This document shows positions 34,800 through 44,833 of a stretch of 64,000 bases of DNA, piece after piece; the first letter of the stretch is position 1, and every line of letters starts with the position of its first letter. Source of the DNA: an uncultured Maribacter sp. (GTDB lineage: Bacteria > Bacteroidota > Bacteroidia > Flavobacteriales > Flavobacteriaceae). Location: NCBI RefSeq assembly GCF_947495965.1, contig NZ_CANMBB010000002.1, positions 248,001 to 312,000 on the forward strand. Reading direction: 5' to 3'. Under the pieces are notes generated by a model. That model was not told where the DNA came from. It saw only the letters and a program-made list of their open reading frames with translations, and searched no databases. The translations under genes and the position numbers were made by a program.

Positions 34800-34991
34800 T
34801 TAGATAACTTTTACGTTTACTGCATTTAAACCTTTGTTTCCTTCTTTCAATTCAAACTCAACTTGATCGCCTTCACGAATTTCGTCAACTAATCCAGAAA
34901 TGTGTACAAAGTGGTCTTTTTCAACTCCTTCTTCAGTGATAAATCCAAATCCTTTTGCGTCATTGAAAAATTTTACTGTTCCTTTACTCAT
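34800..34991 (-). CDS. cold-shock domain protein
   Basis: The start is placed at MSKGTVKFFNDAKGFGFI (63 residues), the family's usual N-terminus; the frame upstream belongs to the leader. RNP1 (KGFGFI) and RNP2 (HFVHIS) motifs are present. It binds single-stranded RNA and melts structures in the cold or under stress. It precedes a group of RNA helicase genes transcribed in the same direction. Confidence 0.95.
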   Translation of the reverse strand: MSKGTVKFFNDAKGFGFITEEGVEKDHFVHISGLVDEIREGDQVEFELKEGNKGLNAVNVKVI

Positions 34992-35119
34992 TGTAATGTA
35001 ATTAAATTTATAATACTTATTAATTTGCAAAGATGGTGCCATTTTTTTAACACACCATATTAATTAACTTATTTTCAGCATAATATATACTATTTTCGAA
35101 AATAAATAGCCTAAACAGC

Positions 35120-36436
35120 TTATAATAATACAGTTATGCGAACTTTTTTCTTTTTTAAACGACTATTATTTAATTTTTCTACTAAAGCATCTGCTATAGT
35201 ATCTGGTACGGCAACAAAAGCACAGTCTTGTTTTAACTCTATTACTCCTAATTGTTCTTTAGTAATATTACCTTGCTTAAAAAATAACCCAGCTATATCT
35301 CCTTTAGATATTTTATCTTTTCGTCCTCCAGAAATAAATAAAGTTTGCCAAAAAGGAGCTTCTCTTTTTTCTTGAAAAACAATGTTAGCTTCATCTACAT
35401 TGCTAATAAAACCAGGCAAACTCTGTTTTTTCCATTGTAAAATATATGCTGTACCTTTCTCATTTACTCTGGCTGTTCTTCCATTTCTATGAGTAAATTC
35501 TTCTAAATGTAGAGGAAGTTCATAATGAATAATAAACTTTAGTTCTGGTATATCTATTCCCCTCGCCGCTAAATCTGTAGCAAGTAATATTTGACTTGTA
35601 CCATTTCTAAATTTTATTAACGCTCTTTCTCTTTCTTTTTGTTCTATTCCACCATAAAAACATGTGTGAGAAATATTATTTTTTTCTAGAAAAGAACTAA
35701 CACCGGCAATACTATCTTTTAAATTACAAAAAATAATTCCTGGCTTATTCCCTACATGTAGAAGTATGTTTAATAATGCATCTAATTTATCTTTAATTGG
35801 TGAAAGAACCTTTTTAATCTGCAACTGCGAATTCTTCTTCTTATCTAAGTAGTTTATAATTTTAGGCTGCTCTAATTTTACAAAATTTGGAATTTTAACT
35901 CCCTGTGTAGCAGATGTTAGTATACGTCTATCTAAACTTGGAAGTTTTTCTAAAATAGAGCTCATTTCATCTTCAAATCCTATTTCCAAAGACTTATCAA
36001 ATTCATCTAAAATTAAAGTTTTTATACTTTCTGTAGAAAAGCGTTCACTATCTATATGATCTAATATTCTGCCCGGTGTTCCTATTAAAATAGCTGGTTT
36101 ATGCTTTATTTCTAATTTATCTTTAGACATGGGTCTACCACCATACACAGCATTTACTTTAAAACCAGTTCCCATGTTACGAGTTACCTGCTCTATTTGT
36201 ATTGCTAATTCTCTAGTAGGCACAATAATTAAAGCTTGTATTTCTGTAGTATCTGGATCTAAAACATTAATTAATGGTAATAAAAAAGCTAAAGTTTTCC
36301 CTGTTCCTGTAGGAGAAAGTAGTATTGTATTCTTAGTAGATGTTATAGTAATAATAGCGTCTTCTTGCATTGGGTACAACGCCTTAATCTGCAATTTATT
36401 AAGAATATCTTGTTGCGCTTTTATTGGGTTTGCCAT
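35120..36436 (-). CDS. dbpA: DbpA-type DEAD-box RNA helicase
   Basis: The 438-residue helicase has motif I SPTGTGKT, motif II LILDEFD (DEFD instead of DEAD), motif III SAT and motif VI HRNGRTAR. Residues from about 360 form the DbpA RNA-binding domain (LFISGGRKDKISKGDIAG... VAVPDTIADALVEKLN), which in model bacteria recognises 23S rRNA helix 92 during large-subunit assembly. The next helicase gene stops 8 nt upstream. Confidence 0.9.
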   Translation of the reverse strand: MANPIKAQQDILNKLQIKALYPMQEDAIITITSTKNTILLSPTGTGKTLAFLLPLINVLDPDTTEIQALIIVPTRELAIQIEQVTRNMGTGFKVNAVYGGRPMSKDKLEIKHKPAILIGTPGRILDHIDSERFSTESIKTLILDEFDKSLEIGFEDEMSSILEKLPSLDRRILTSATQGVKIPNFVKLEQPKIINYLDKKKNSQLQIKKVLSPIKDKLDALLNILLHVGNKPGIIFCNLKDSIAGVSSFLEKNNISHTCFYGGIEQKERERALIKFRNGTSQILLATDLAARGIDIPELKFIIHYELPLHLEEFTHRNGRTARVNEKGTAYILQWKKQSLPGFISNVDEANIVFQEKREAPFWQTLFISGGRKDKISKGDIAGLFFKQGNITKEQLGVIELKQDCAFVAVPDTIADALVEKLNNSRLKKKKVRITVLL

Positions 36437-36443
36437 TAAACTA

Positions 36444-37781
36444 TTATTTTTTATTCTTTATAGGAGTATCTAACTTTGTAACTATACTATTTGTTTGCTC
36501 TAAATGATTGGCTAATATTTTTTCTACTAGTTCTTCTTTTGTTAAGTGATGAAAAATAGTTTTAATTTTCTCTTTAAAATCTTCTGAAATCTCTCTATTA
36601 GGTTTTGTTTTGAATATTTTCTTTGCCCATAATAAACTATTATTTTCTTCTATACTTTGGGAGTTCGCCTTTTTAGATTTATGAAAACTAATTCCTAATT
36701 CTTTTTCAAAATCTGCAATTTCTATTTCCTCTTCTTGTTGTAAAATAGTAAGAGAAAGTCCTTTTGCTCCTGCCCTAGCTGTACGTCCGCTTCTATGCAC
36801 ATAAGCGTCATATGTATCTGGTAAATGATAATTTATAACATAAGCTATTTCTTTAACATCTAATCCACGAGCAGCTAAGTCTGTAGCAACCAAAATATTA
36901 ATATGTCCTTCTCTAAATTGCCCCATAACACGGTCTCTTATCCCCTGGGTTAAGCTACCATGAAGCGATCCCGAAGAAAATTTGTTAATGGCTAGCTTTT
37001 TTGCAAGTTTATTAACCGCAGCTTTAGTTTTGCAAAAAATAATCCCCCTTTGTCCTTCTCTAGAACTTAAAAAATGAAGAAGTACCTCTAATTTTTCTAT
37101 TGGCTCTACAACTATATATTGGTGGTCTATACCTTGGTGACCAACAGTGTCCATATCTACCTCTACTTGTGTTACGTGTTTAGATAAATAATTCTGTATT
37201 AATTGCTTAATAGTACCTGGCATAGTTGCTGTAAACAAAAGTGTTCTTTTTGTTTCAGGAATTTCATGTACAATTGGATCTAGGTCGGTTTTTAAATTAC
37301 GTACCATTTCATCGGCTTCATCTAAAACTAAATAGTTTACATCTTTTAGATGTATAGATTTTCTATTTATTAAATCTACCAAACGCCCTGGAGTAGCCAC
37401 TACAATATGTGTAGCGCTTTCTAATCTCTCTATTTGGGGTTTTATTGGTATTCCTCCACAGATAGACGCTATAGAGATAGAAGAATTATTAGATGCATAT
37501 GAAATAAGGTTAGTATAAATTTGATGTCCCAATTCTCTTGTAGGTGCTAAGATTACCACTTGTATTTGTGGATTTGCAACCTCTACTAATTGTAATAAAG
37601 GAACCCCAAATGCTACAGTTTTTCCAGTTCCAGTTTTTGCCAAAGCAACAATATCTTTCTTGGCATTTAATATTAGTGGAATTATCTTTTTCTGTATTTC
37701 TGTAGGTTTAGAAATGTTTAATTCTTCTAAACGCTGTTGAAATTCTTCTTTAATTCCTAAATCTGAAAATTGTTTTACCAT
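36444..37781 (-). CDS. DEAD-box RNA helicase
   Basis: The 445-residue helicase has Q motif (NISKPTEIQ), motif I AKTGTGKT, DEAD in YLVLDEADEM, SAT-type TATMPG, and HRSGRTARAG. The C-terminal tail is basic and short, with no DbpA domain, so it is of the RhlE/CshA class. Genes around it suggest ribosome assembly or cold adaptation. It sits 18 nt behind the DnaJ-KTSC gene. Confidence 0.92.
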   Translation of the reverse strand: MVKQFSDLGIKEEFQQRLEELNISKPTEIQKKIIPLILNAKKDIVALAKTGTGKTVAFGVPLLQLVEVANPQIQVVILAPTRELGHQIYTNLISYASNNSSISIASICGGIPIKPQIERLESATHIVVATPGRLVDLINRKSIHLKDVNYLVLDEADEMVRNLKTDLDPIVHEIPETKRTLLFTATMPGTIKQLIQNYLSKHVTQVEVDMDTVGHQGIDHQYIVVEPIEKLEVLLHFLSSREGQRGIIFCKTKAAVNKLAKKLAINKFSSGSLHGSLTQGIRDRVMGQFREGHINILVATDLAARGLDVKEIAYVINYHLPDTYDAYVHRSGRTARAGAKGLSLTILQQEEEIEIADFEKELGISFHKSKKANSQSIEENNSLLWAKKIFKTKPNREISEDFKEKIKTIFHHLTKEELVEKILANHLEQTNSIVTKLDTPIKNKK

Positions 37782-37799
37782 AACCTTTACTTTTTACAA

Positions 37800-38246
37800 C
37801 TACCCTACTAAAGCTCCTTTAGATTTTCTATATGTATATTTTGGATAAATACTACGTCTTGCAAAACGATTAAGATTAGATGCATTCATCATTTTAATGT
37901 AAACAGCTTTTGTTACTCCAAAATACTCATAGGTTGTATCATCTGTAAAAGTAATTTCTAACAATAACCCTTTATGCTGATAATCTGCTATTGCTCCTTT
38001 TGTAATAGTTTCGGTATATGCTTCTAGATTTTTCTCTTTAGTTTCAGGAGCCATACTAACTAAAAAATGATACCCATCAATAATTCTACGGCTTTGTACT
38101 TCAGCTTCTTGTTGCTTAATATCTCCGTCTTGAAATTTATCAGGATGCCACTCTTTTACTAAATTCCGGTAACTTTTTTTTAGTAGTTTAAGATCTATCT
38201 CTTTTTCTACACCAAATAATTTTTTATACTCATTTATGCGTTTCAT
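37800..38246 (-). CDS. DnaJ-domain protein with C-terminal KTSC domain
   Basis: The 148-residue protein combines a J domain (residues 1-70, with the HPD motif in EWHPDKF) and a KTSC domain (about 95-148: LLLEITFTDDTTYEYFGVTKAVYIKMMNA... IYPKYTYRK). J domains recruit Hsp70 (DnaK) to a client; KTSC domains occur next to RNA-processing enzymes and may bind RNA or nucleoproteins. It begins the helicase operon, so it may bring DnaK to RNA-bound complexes. This link is inference. Confidence 0.85.
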   Translation of the reverse strand: MKRINEYKKLFGVEKEIDLKLLKKSYRNLVKEWHPDKFQDGDIKQQEAEVQSRRIIDGYHFLVSMAPETKEKNLEAYTETITKGAIADYQHKGLLLEITFTDDTTYEYFGVTKAVYIKMMNASNLNRFARRSIYPKYTYRKSKGALVG

Positions 38247-38370
38247 AATAACAGGCTAAATTAAGCCGCGAAACTACCTCTTTTTAATTGATTTACATTT
38301 AAAAATTCTAAACTAAAAAAGTAATTAGTTTTTATACGTTATTCTTCCACTTCTTAGAAAATAAACTAAT

Positions 38371-38519
38371 TTAATTGAGGGTCAAAAGCACTAAAATATG
38401 TTCCTTAACTAGTACTAAAGAATAATTTTCATATTCTAAATTTGAAAAAATTGTAAGTCCTTTTAAATTATTTAAGACACCCTCGTAAGTATACTTATAA
38501 GCGTCGTATCCATTTTTTT
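38371..38519 (-). pseudogene. possible gene fragment in a 382-nt gene-free stretch
   Basis: A frame without start codon (DAYKYTYEGVLNNLKGL... ending LTLN) has protein-like composition for about 48 residues on the minus strand and a stop at 38371. It may be a remnant or chance. Nothing else is seen between 38247 and 38628. Confidence 0.2.
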
Positions 38520-38628
38520 AAGCATAATTAACTCTATAGATTTTTTAAACTTAGGAAGAGAAAATAAAAACTAATATTATTTTCATTCTACAAATTTAAA
38601 TGAATTGATATTAATAGTATAAATCCTC

Positions 38629-39423
38629 TTATTCATTAGATAACATTACACTTGTAATTTTAATCAATTCTTCAATCTTTGTAATATTGTAAGCATCTTG
38701 TTGTGCATTGGCATATCCTCCTTTATCATTATCAAAATAGGAGGCTGTTTTTGCCTTATCTGTCATACTTAACTCATATAATATATCTACACCTTTTTCT
38801 GCAGGTGACCAATGCTGCCCATATGCTTCTTTTGCCATTTTAGTATTTAATAAAGAACCTGGATTTACTGCTACAACTAAAATGCTTGGTTCTTCTTCTG
38901 CTAAGAAAAAGCTCCACATAGTTAGCGCTAATTTACTTTGCGCATAAGCTTCATTAGCTCCCAAACTATCATTTCCTTGCAAAGCTGTAAGGGATACTGG
39001 TGCTTGCGCAGCAGAACTAAGATTTACTATACGTGGAGAATCCGATTTTTTTAATAAGGATAATATAGCATTTGTAAATTGATAGGGGGCTAAATAATTT
39101 ACTACTAAACGAATATCTACGCCAGAAGTTGTTGTCGTAACTTTGCTATTAAAAATACCTGCGTTATTCACTAAGACATCGATCTTTGGCATTTTACTAA
39201 TAACTTCTTGAGCCATTAGTGTAACCTCATTTAAATTTGAAAAATCTCCAAGAAAGCCAATAATATTCTCGTTTTTAGATGCTGCCTTTATTTCCTCTAA
39301 GGTAGAAGCTAATTTAGTTTCACTTCTACCATGAATTGCTACGGAATGACCTTCTTTTGCCAAACGCAACGCTAATAGCTTTCCAATTCCGTCTGTACTA
39401 CCTGTAATTAATATGTGTTTCAT
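38629..39423 (-). CDS. short-chain dehydrogenase/reductase
   Basis: The 264-residue enzyme has the NAD(P) motif ITGSTDGIGKLLAL, NNAGIF, catalytic Ser in LSSAAQ, and YAQSKLAL carrying Tyr and Lys. This active site is complete. It resembles the retinol dehydrogenase-like SDR subgroup in length and motifs. The substrate is unknown. Confidence 0.9.
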   Translation of the reverse strand: MKHILITGSTDGIGKLLALRLAKEGHSVAIHGRSETKLASTLEEIKAASKNENIIGFLGDFSNLNEVTLMAQEVISKMPKIDVLVNNAGIFNSKVTTTTSGVDIRLVVNYLAPYQFTNAILSLLKKSDSPRIVNLSSAAQAPVSLTALQGNDSLGANEAYAQSKLALTMWSFFLAEEEPSILVVAVNPGSLLNTKMAKEAYGQHWSPAEKGVDILYELSMTDKAKTASYFDNDKGGYANAQQDAYNITKIEELIKITSVMLSNE

Positions 39424-39513
39424 TTTTTTTAATTTATATATCTTAATTGAAATAATTTTGATTTTTTTCTAATCATTATTAAATATGTAAAATAATGGTT
39501 ATTAATACGATAC

Positions 39514-40593
39514 TTACATTTGTGTATTTTCGTATTCTGGTAACGGGCCAGGGATTTCGTTAATATCTTCCCCAATCATTTCTCTAATATCTATTTCTAT
39601 TCCTCTTGAAATTGTTGTAATAGGAACATCATTACCCATACCTTCAAAAGGATTTTCAGAGGTGTCTCCTACCCGCTCCATGGCAAAAAATATCCACATT
39701 ATAATTATGCAAAAAGGTATAGAAAGCCAAACAAAATTGTCTCCTACAACTTCATACATGAAATTATGATTTCCAGAAGCCAGCAAGGATGCTCCAGTCA
39801 AATCGAACTCACGAATGAGTCCAAAAGGTAATATAATAATGAATATCCAAACAAAAAACGAGTTCAAGGTCGCAAACTGCCTTGGATAAGGAAAATTTTT
39901 AATACGCTCTGCTTTTCCTTGAAGCGTAAACAATTCGCCAATCACTTTCTGAAACTCCATATGACGGAAATTATCAACCAGCCATTCCGCATTTAATTGC
40001 CGAATATGTTTTGATTGTAAATTAAGTACTGCCGTTTGTCTATTTGTTTTTCCTAAAACATAATCTTTTTCATCCTCAGATAAATATCCTACTAGTTCTT
40101 CCGTTAAGGAATGTTCAAACTCCATAACCTTAATAGATTTCATATGTTCACGGTCAGAGGAGTTACTTGCTGCTGTTTCCCAGGATTTTTTTTGTCTAAG
40201 TGCATGTCTTAAAGATGTCATCCAAGCCACATGTCTTAAAACAATTGCTTTTCTAACTTTAAATAGCTCTTCATCTGGTTTTTCATTAATTGCAAATTCA
40301 TTGGTGATAAAATCATTTACCATTGTCGCAAAAAGTCTGGATGCATTTACAATACCACCATATATTTTTCTTGCTTCCCACTGTCTGTCGTAAGAAGCAT
40401 TATTTTTAAAACCAGTAATAAAAGCAAGTGCTGTACCAATAAGACCAATAGGCTGCCAAGGTAACGTTAACCAAGTAAAACCAAGTACTTCGTACAAAAC
40501 TACTGGAATCAAAGAGATAAAAAAGAACATATAAATATACCTTCTTGTCCATCTAAAAACTATTATAATAGGATATTTTGGTTTCGTATACAT
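39514..40593 (-). CDS. bestrophin family channel protein
   Basis: The 359-residue protein has four membrane helices (about 18-40, 45-62, 232-255, 283-303) and the family stretch ALAFITGFKNNASYDRQWEARK. Bestrophin-like channels of bacteria conduct sodium or anions. The C-terminal end (NDVPITTISRGIEIDIREMIGE) is also typical. It is monocistronic, bracketed by an upstream terminator at 40722. Confidence 0.92.
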   Translation of the reverse strand: MYTKPKYPIIIVFRWTRRYIYMFFFISLIPVVLYEVLGFTWLTLPWQPIGLIGTALAFITGFKNNASYDRQWEARKIYGGIVNASRLFATMVNDFITNEFAINEKPDEELFKVRKAIVLRHVAWMTSLRHALRQKKSWETAASNSSDREHMKSIKVMEFEHSLTEELVGYLSEDEKDYVLGKTNRQTAVLNLQSKHIRQLNAEWLVDNFRHMEFQKVIGELFTLQGKAERIKNFPYPRQFATLNSFFVWIFIIILPFGLIREFDLTGASLLASGNHNFMYEVVGDNFVWLSIPFCIIIMWIFFAMERVGDTSENPFEGMGNDVPITTISRGIEIDIREMIGEDINEIPGPLPEYENTQM

Positions 40594-40721
40594 AAAGTGA
40601 TGATTTGTTAACTTCTTAATAAAATATTTAATTATGTCACAAAGTTAAACCTAAAGAGTAGTAATCTTTTGGTAGTAAAAATGGCTTTTTAGGTAATTTT
40701 AAAGGTTTAGCAGATTTAAAA

Positions 40722-40747
40722 AAAATGCCCCAAAAATGGGGCATTTT
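40722..40747. terminator. bidirectional intrinsic terminator
   Basis: AAAATGCCCC (40722-40731), loop AAAAAT, GGGGCATTTT (40738-40747). On the minus strand a further run of T follows. It ends the oxidoreductase gene at 40812. Confidence 0.88.
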
Positions 40748-40811
40748 ATAAAACAAAATATATCAATCAACATCTATGAATTAGCCTTCCATATACTTGT
40801 ATTGTTCTAAT

Positions 40812-41795
40812 TTAGTTCTCAACTACAACTTTTCCAATTGCTGTACCACTTGCTAAGTGGGCATAAGCATCTTCTACTTGTTCTAATGAAAATTGATTTT
40901 CATCTACAATTGGAGTTAAATATCCCTTATTAGAAATCTCAGCTAAACGTTTTAAAATTTCTCCATGTTGTTCTCTTTTGTAGTTATGCAACATTGGAAT
41001 TAACATAAATACCACATGTAAGGATGCGCCTTTAAAATGTAAGGGTGTTAAATCAATTTCTAATAAGGAAACTGTGGTAGAGATGTGTCCATTTAAGGCT
41101 ACTGCTTCCATAGAATTGGTTAGGTTTGCCCCTCCAACAGTATCAAAAACCACATCAAAACCACCATCAGTGTATTTTGCCGTATAATCTGCTACAGATT
41201 CTGTAGTATAATCAATAAAGGTAGCTCCAAACTTTTCTACAATTGCTTTTTGCTTGTCTCCAGTACCCGTAGCAAAAACTTCTGCTCCAAAATATTTTGC
41301 CAATTGTACTGCTAAATGACCCACACCACCAGAACCACCATGGATTAATACTTTTTGCCCTGTTTTTACGCCTGCTCTTGTTAATCCTTCATACGCTGTA
41401 ATACCTACTAATGGTAATGCAGCTGTTTCGCGCATAGTCAACTCTTTTGGTTTGTGACCAATTAAATTACTATCTGCAAGAATAAAATCTGTTAAGGTAC
41501 CTGGTAATTCCCCAAGTCCGCCTGCACAACCATAAACTTCATCTCCTACTGCAAACCCTACTACGCCTTCTCCCGCAGCTTCCACTGTTCCAGAAAAATC
41601 CATACCTAATAAGGCAGGAGCAGCTGGTGATAATGGTAAATCTGCCCCCATGTTTTTAATCATCATGTCAATCGTATTGACGCTAGATGCCGCTATTTTT
41701 ACTAATACATGATTTGCTTTCACTTCTGGATTAGCTATTTCTGTTACTTCAAAATTTGCATTTTCTCCATACGCTTTAATTATCATTGCTTTCAT
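40812..41795 (-). CDS. zinc-free MDR quinone oxidoreductase-like enzyme
   Basis: The 327-residue protein is of the quinone oxidoreductase branch of medium-chain dehydrogenases: VLIHGGSGGVGHLAVQLAKYFGAEVFAT is the NADP site, and no catalytic zinc-binding GHE motif is seen. It probably reduces quinones or enones with NADPH. It lies 40 nt from the enoyl-CoA hydratase-like gene, in the same direction. A distant paralogue is at 44834. Confidence 0.9.
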   Translation of the reverse strand: MKAMIIKAYGENANFEVTEIANPEVKANHVLVKIAASSVNTIDMMIKNMGADLPLSPAAPALLGMDFSGTVEAAGEGVVGFAVGDEVYGCAGGLGELPGTLTDFILADSNLIGHKPKELTMRETAALPLVGITAYEGLTRAGVKTGQKVLIHGGSGGVGHLAVQLAKYFGAEVFATGTGDKQKAIVEKFGATFIDYTTESVADYTAKYTDGGFDVVFDTVGGANLTNSMEAVALNGHISTTVSLLEIDLTPLHFKGASLHVVFMLIPMLHNYKREQHGEILKRLAEISNKGYLTPIVDENQFSLEQVEDAYAHLASGTAIGKVVVEN

Positions 41796-41835
41796 AAACT
41801 TTCTTCGTTTTAACTTTTAAAATTCTTATTTTATA

Positions 41836-42681
41836 TTAATTTACTTCTTGAATGTCCATTACCATTTGCTCCCAATTCTTTTGGTTATTATGATCAAACT
41901 GAGCACCATTATCATCTGCAAATTGAAAACGCTTTACTGCAGGAGTTTTACTTGTTGCCTGGAATAGGTGATATGCTTCTTCTTTTAAAGCTTCTTTAAT
42001 TGGTAAATCTATAGATGCGTACACTGCACGTTTACATGCTGCAATAGAATCTGCTGGGAACTTTGCAATACGTTCTGCCAAGGCATCTACATAAGCACCA
42101 ATTTTATCTGCATCTAAAGCTTTATTTATAGTCCCAAATTTTTCAGCTTCATCAGCATCCCAATCTCTAGCACCTAAAATAATTTCCAATGCTTTACCTA
42201 AACCTGCTTGTCTAGCCATACGTGAAGCTCCTCCGCCGCATGGTAAAATGCCCATACCTACTTCCATCTGCATAAATTTGGCTTTTCCTCTAGCTGCAAA
42301 ACGCATATCTAATGCCAATGCCATTTCATGGCCGCCACCTCTTGCAAATCCTTCAATTTTTGCAATTGTTGCTTGTGGCACATTGCTTAATCTCTCCAAG
42401 ACAGACTGCAAGTCTAATAATTGAATTTCGTTTCTTGGAACTGCTTCTGTAGATAAATCTTTTAATAAATCCGTATCGTAATGACACACCCAATATCCAG
42501 GATTTGAAGATTCAAAGACAACTACCTTTACACTTCTGTCACGTTCTAATCGCAAGCAAAGACTACTTAAATCTGCTAGCATTTCTTGTCCCTGTACATT
42601 TACAGGACCAAAATTGATATCTACTGTTAAAATTGCTCCTTTTTGTTCTGCCGTAAATGTTTGAAAGTTCTTGTAATTCAT
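41836..42681 (-). CDS. enoyl-CoA hydratase/isomerase family protein
   Basis: The 281-residue protein shows crotonase-fold features: IAKIEGFARGGGHEMALALDMRFAARGKAKF and MGILPCGGGASRMARQAG. The glycine-rich oxyanion hole is present. The usual second catalytic Glu is not obvious, so the reaction may differ from hydration. It likely forms an operon with the MDR gene behind it. Confidence 0.85.
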   Translation of the reverse strand: MNYKNFQTFTAEQKGAILTVDINFGPVNVQGQEMLADLSSLCLRLERDRSVKVVVFESSNPGYWVCHYDTDLLKDLSTEAVPRNEIQLLDLQSVLERLSNVPQATIAKIEGFARGGGHEMALALDMRFAARGKAKFMQMEVGMGILPCGGGASRMARQAGLGKALEIILGARDWDADEAEKFGTINKALDADKIGAYVDALAERIAKFPADSIAACKRAVYASIDLPIKEALKEEAYHLFQATSKTPAVKRFQFADDNGAQFDHNNQKNWEQMVMDIQEVN

Positions 42682-42820
42682 AATGTATGTTTTAATTGTT
42701 TAATTGTTCTGTATTAAATACAATACAAAGGTATTGGGGACATACACTTTGAAATGGGTAAAAAACAAAGGGCTTTTAGTAAAAAAAGAGGTAAATGGTA
42801 TTTTTTTAGTAGAGATGAAA

Positions 42821-42872
42821 TAAAAAAGTCAGTAAAAACATTGTTGTTTAGTTACCAACGTTAGTACTGACT
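42821..42872 (-). terminator. terminator of the AraC-family gene at 42895
   Basis: Minus strand AGTCAGTA (42872-42865) pairs with TACTGACT (42834-42827), inside which a second imperfect stem AACGTTG/CAACAATGTT forms; six T follow. Confidence 0.7.
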
Positions 42873-42894
42873 ATAAGTGTTTGTTATTAATTAG

Positions 42895-43758
42895 TTATAC
42901 CGATATACTAGCTTTATAAGCCCCAATTGTCATTCCTTTATAACTTTGGAAGGTCTTGTTCAAATGACTAGAATCTGTAAAACCAAGTTCTATTGCAATT
43001 TCTGAGAATTGCAAATCGGTATATTTTAATCGGGTTTCTACAAGCTTTAACTTGTAGTTGATAATGTATTTCTTTAACGAAACATCGGTATGTTTTTTAA
43101 AATACTCACTAATATAGTTATCCGCCATGTGAAATTCTTTCGCCAAATTCTTAGTATGTAGTAAGTCTGAATTATAAATATTACTATGAATGTAATTTAT
43201 GATTTGCTGAATTTTAGAAGATTTTATTTCTTTTACTTCAGAAGTGTTTAAGTATTGAATATTACGAGCAATTAAATGCAGTATTACAGATAATGAATTC
43301 TGAATGATGAAAATATCATGAGATTGTTTATTTAAATACTCTGTAGCAACCATATTTACTAAAGAAACCAAATGCGACCTGTCTGAAGTGGTTTCAAACT
43401 GCATTTCTCGTAACTCGTGACTTTCGCTATTTAAAATTTCTTCAATTTTACGAAACCAATCATTTACCGGTAATTCTTGGTTTTGTGAACTGGTATTTCT
43501 AAAAAAACTCTTTAAGAATTTTATGGCAATGGTACTTGTGGCAGTTTCTGCTTCAACAATATAAATATCATCTGGAATAAAGACAAACACACTATTTGGT
43601 GTGTAATTAACCGTTTTACCGTTTATTTTAATGCTACCACTACCCGTTTCAAAATATAAAATCTCGAAAAAACGAATGCTTGTGTATTCACAAAACGAAA
43701 AAAACGTTTGGTCTTTATACTGCTGAATTACAATATTTTCAAGTATTGTTCTTGCCAT
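42895..43758 (-). CDS. AraC-family transcriptional regulator
   Basis: The 287-residue protein has an N-terminal cupin-like part and the AraC helix-turn-helix pair (KNLAKEFHMADNYISEYFKKH and LQFSEIAIELGFTDSSHLNKTFQSYKG). It is a clear paralogue of the regulator at 47295 in both halves. It may control the reductase and hydratase genes downstream or the bicupin gene upstream. Confidence 0.92.
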   Translation of the reverse strand: MARTILENIVIQQYKDQTFFSFCEYTSIRFFEILYFETGSGSIKINGKTVNYTPNSVFVFIPDDIYIVEAETATSTIAIKFLKSFFRNTSSQNQELPVNDWFRKIEEILNSESHELREMQFETTSDRSHLVSLVNMVATEYLNKQSHDIFIIQNSLSVILHLIARNIQYLNTSEVKEIKSSKIQQIINYIHSNIYNSDLLHTKNLAKEFHMADNYISEYFKKHTDVSLKKYIINYKLKLVETRLKYTDLQFSEIAIELGFTDSSHLNKTFQSYKGMTIGAYKASISV

Positions 43759-43923
43759 AATTCTACTGTTATTTTACGGATTTTGATTGACTTTTAAGAG
43801 CTAAAAATTTGTAAATATCACTTACTACAATGGTTCCCTCTCCTACTGCTGATACAATACATTTAACAGAACCAGAATGTACATAACCAACAGTAAAAAT
43901 GGATACAAACGAATTACATACCA

Positions 43924-44757
43924 TTACTTCACTTTAAATTCTCCGTTACTTCTAATATAAAGAACCGTTTCTTTTTCTGCTGAAATGATTGAAATCGTAT
44001 TCTCTTCTGCTCCAAAATATGAAGGCGCATCTAATTGATTTTTAGTTCCCTTTTTAGAAAACTGATGTGATATTCCTCCAGAAATAACTACCGCTCTAAA
44101 ATTAGGACTCAAATTTTTAATTTTTCCTTTAAATCCAGCTGGTAATTTTAAAAGAGTAGCACGCAGTTGATTCCTTTCATGACTTCCCCATAAAAAAGCA
44201 GTTTCTACGTTACTTTTTTCTGAAACCCATTCAATGTCATTAGCGTTTAACCACACCAAATTGGTTTTGTCTACATTTACAGGTCGTTCACCATTATCAA
44301 ACGCTTCCGATGTTGGTTGTACTAAATATGGTCCTTCTTGTATATCTAAAAATGCCATATTATCTTCAGAATCCGCAGCCGTAATATGTGCTTCTCCTGC
44401 AGGTTGTTGCCAGTAAGATCCAGCTGGTAACCATTGTCTTTCTGCATTTTTATCGTCATTATGTAACAAACCTTTAATAACAACACCACGATACGTTATG
44501 TTATGAATATGTTCTGGCGAAGCAAAACCTTTTTTAAATTTCACTAAAAAACCAGCTGGTTCATTTTTAGTACGATCACCCCATAATTTTCCTGCTGCTG
44601 GACTTTTATCGCCGCGCAATGGATTAAGCCAACCCCATTCCACGTTGTCTTGAGTTACTACTTCGTTTACAGATTTTGTAGAATCTGTTGTTGGTGTTTG
44701 CGCACTTATAAATGGCGTTATTGCCATTGCTAATGCAATTAATAGTCGTTTTTTCAT
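43924..44757 (-). CDS. secreted DUF4437-like bicupin
   Basis: The 277-residue protein has a signal peptide (ends PFISA) and two cupin-like domains: EHIHNITYRGVVIKG in the first, and LLKLPAGFKGKIKNLSPNFRAVVISG in the second. The first contains the His-X-His metal motif. It is periplasmic. No substrate is known for the family. Confidence 0.85.
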   Translation of the reverse strand: MKKRLLIALAMAITPFISAQTPTTDSTKSVNEVVTQDNVEWGWLNPLRGDKSPAAGKLWGDRTKNEPAGFLVKFKKGFASPEHIHNITYRGVVIKGLLHNDDKNAERQWLPAGSYWQQPAGEAHITAADSEDNMAFLDIQEGPYLVQPTSEAFDNGERPVNVDKTNLVWLNANDIEWVSEKSNVETAFLWGSHERNQLRATLLKLPAGFKGKIKNLSPNFRAVVISGGISHQFSKKGTKNQLDAPSYFGAEENTISIISAEKETVLYIRSNGEFKVK

Positions 44758-44833
44758 TTTAATATTTTTTTTGCCAGTCTTTCTGCCGCTAATTTTATAT
44801 TTGTTATACTTTAAATTTTATGGCACATAAAAC

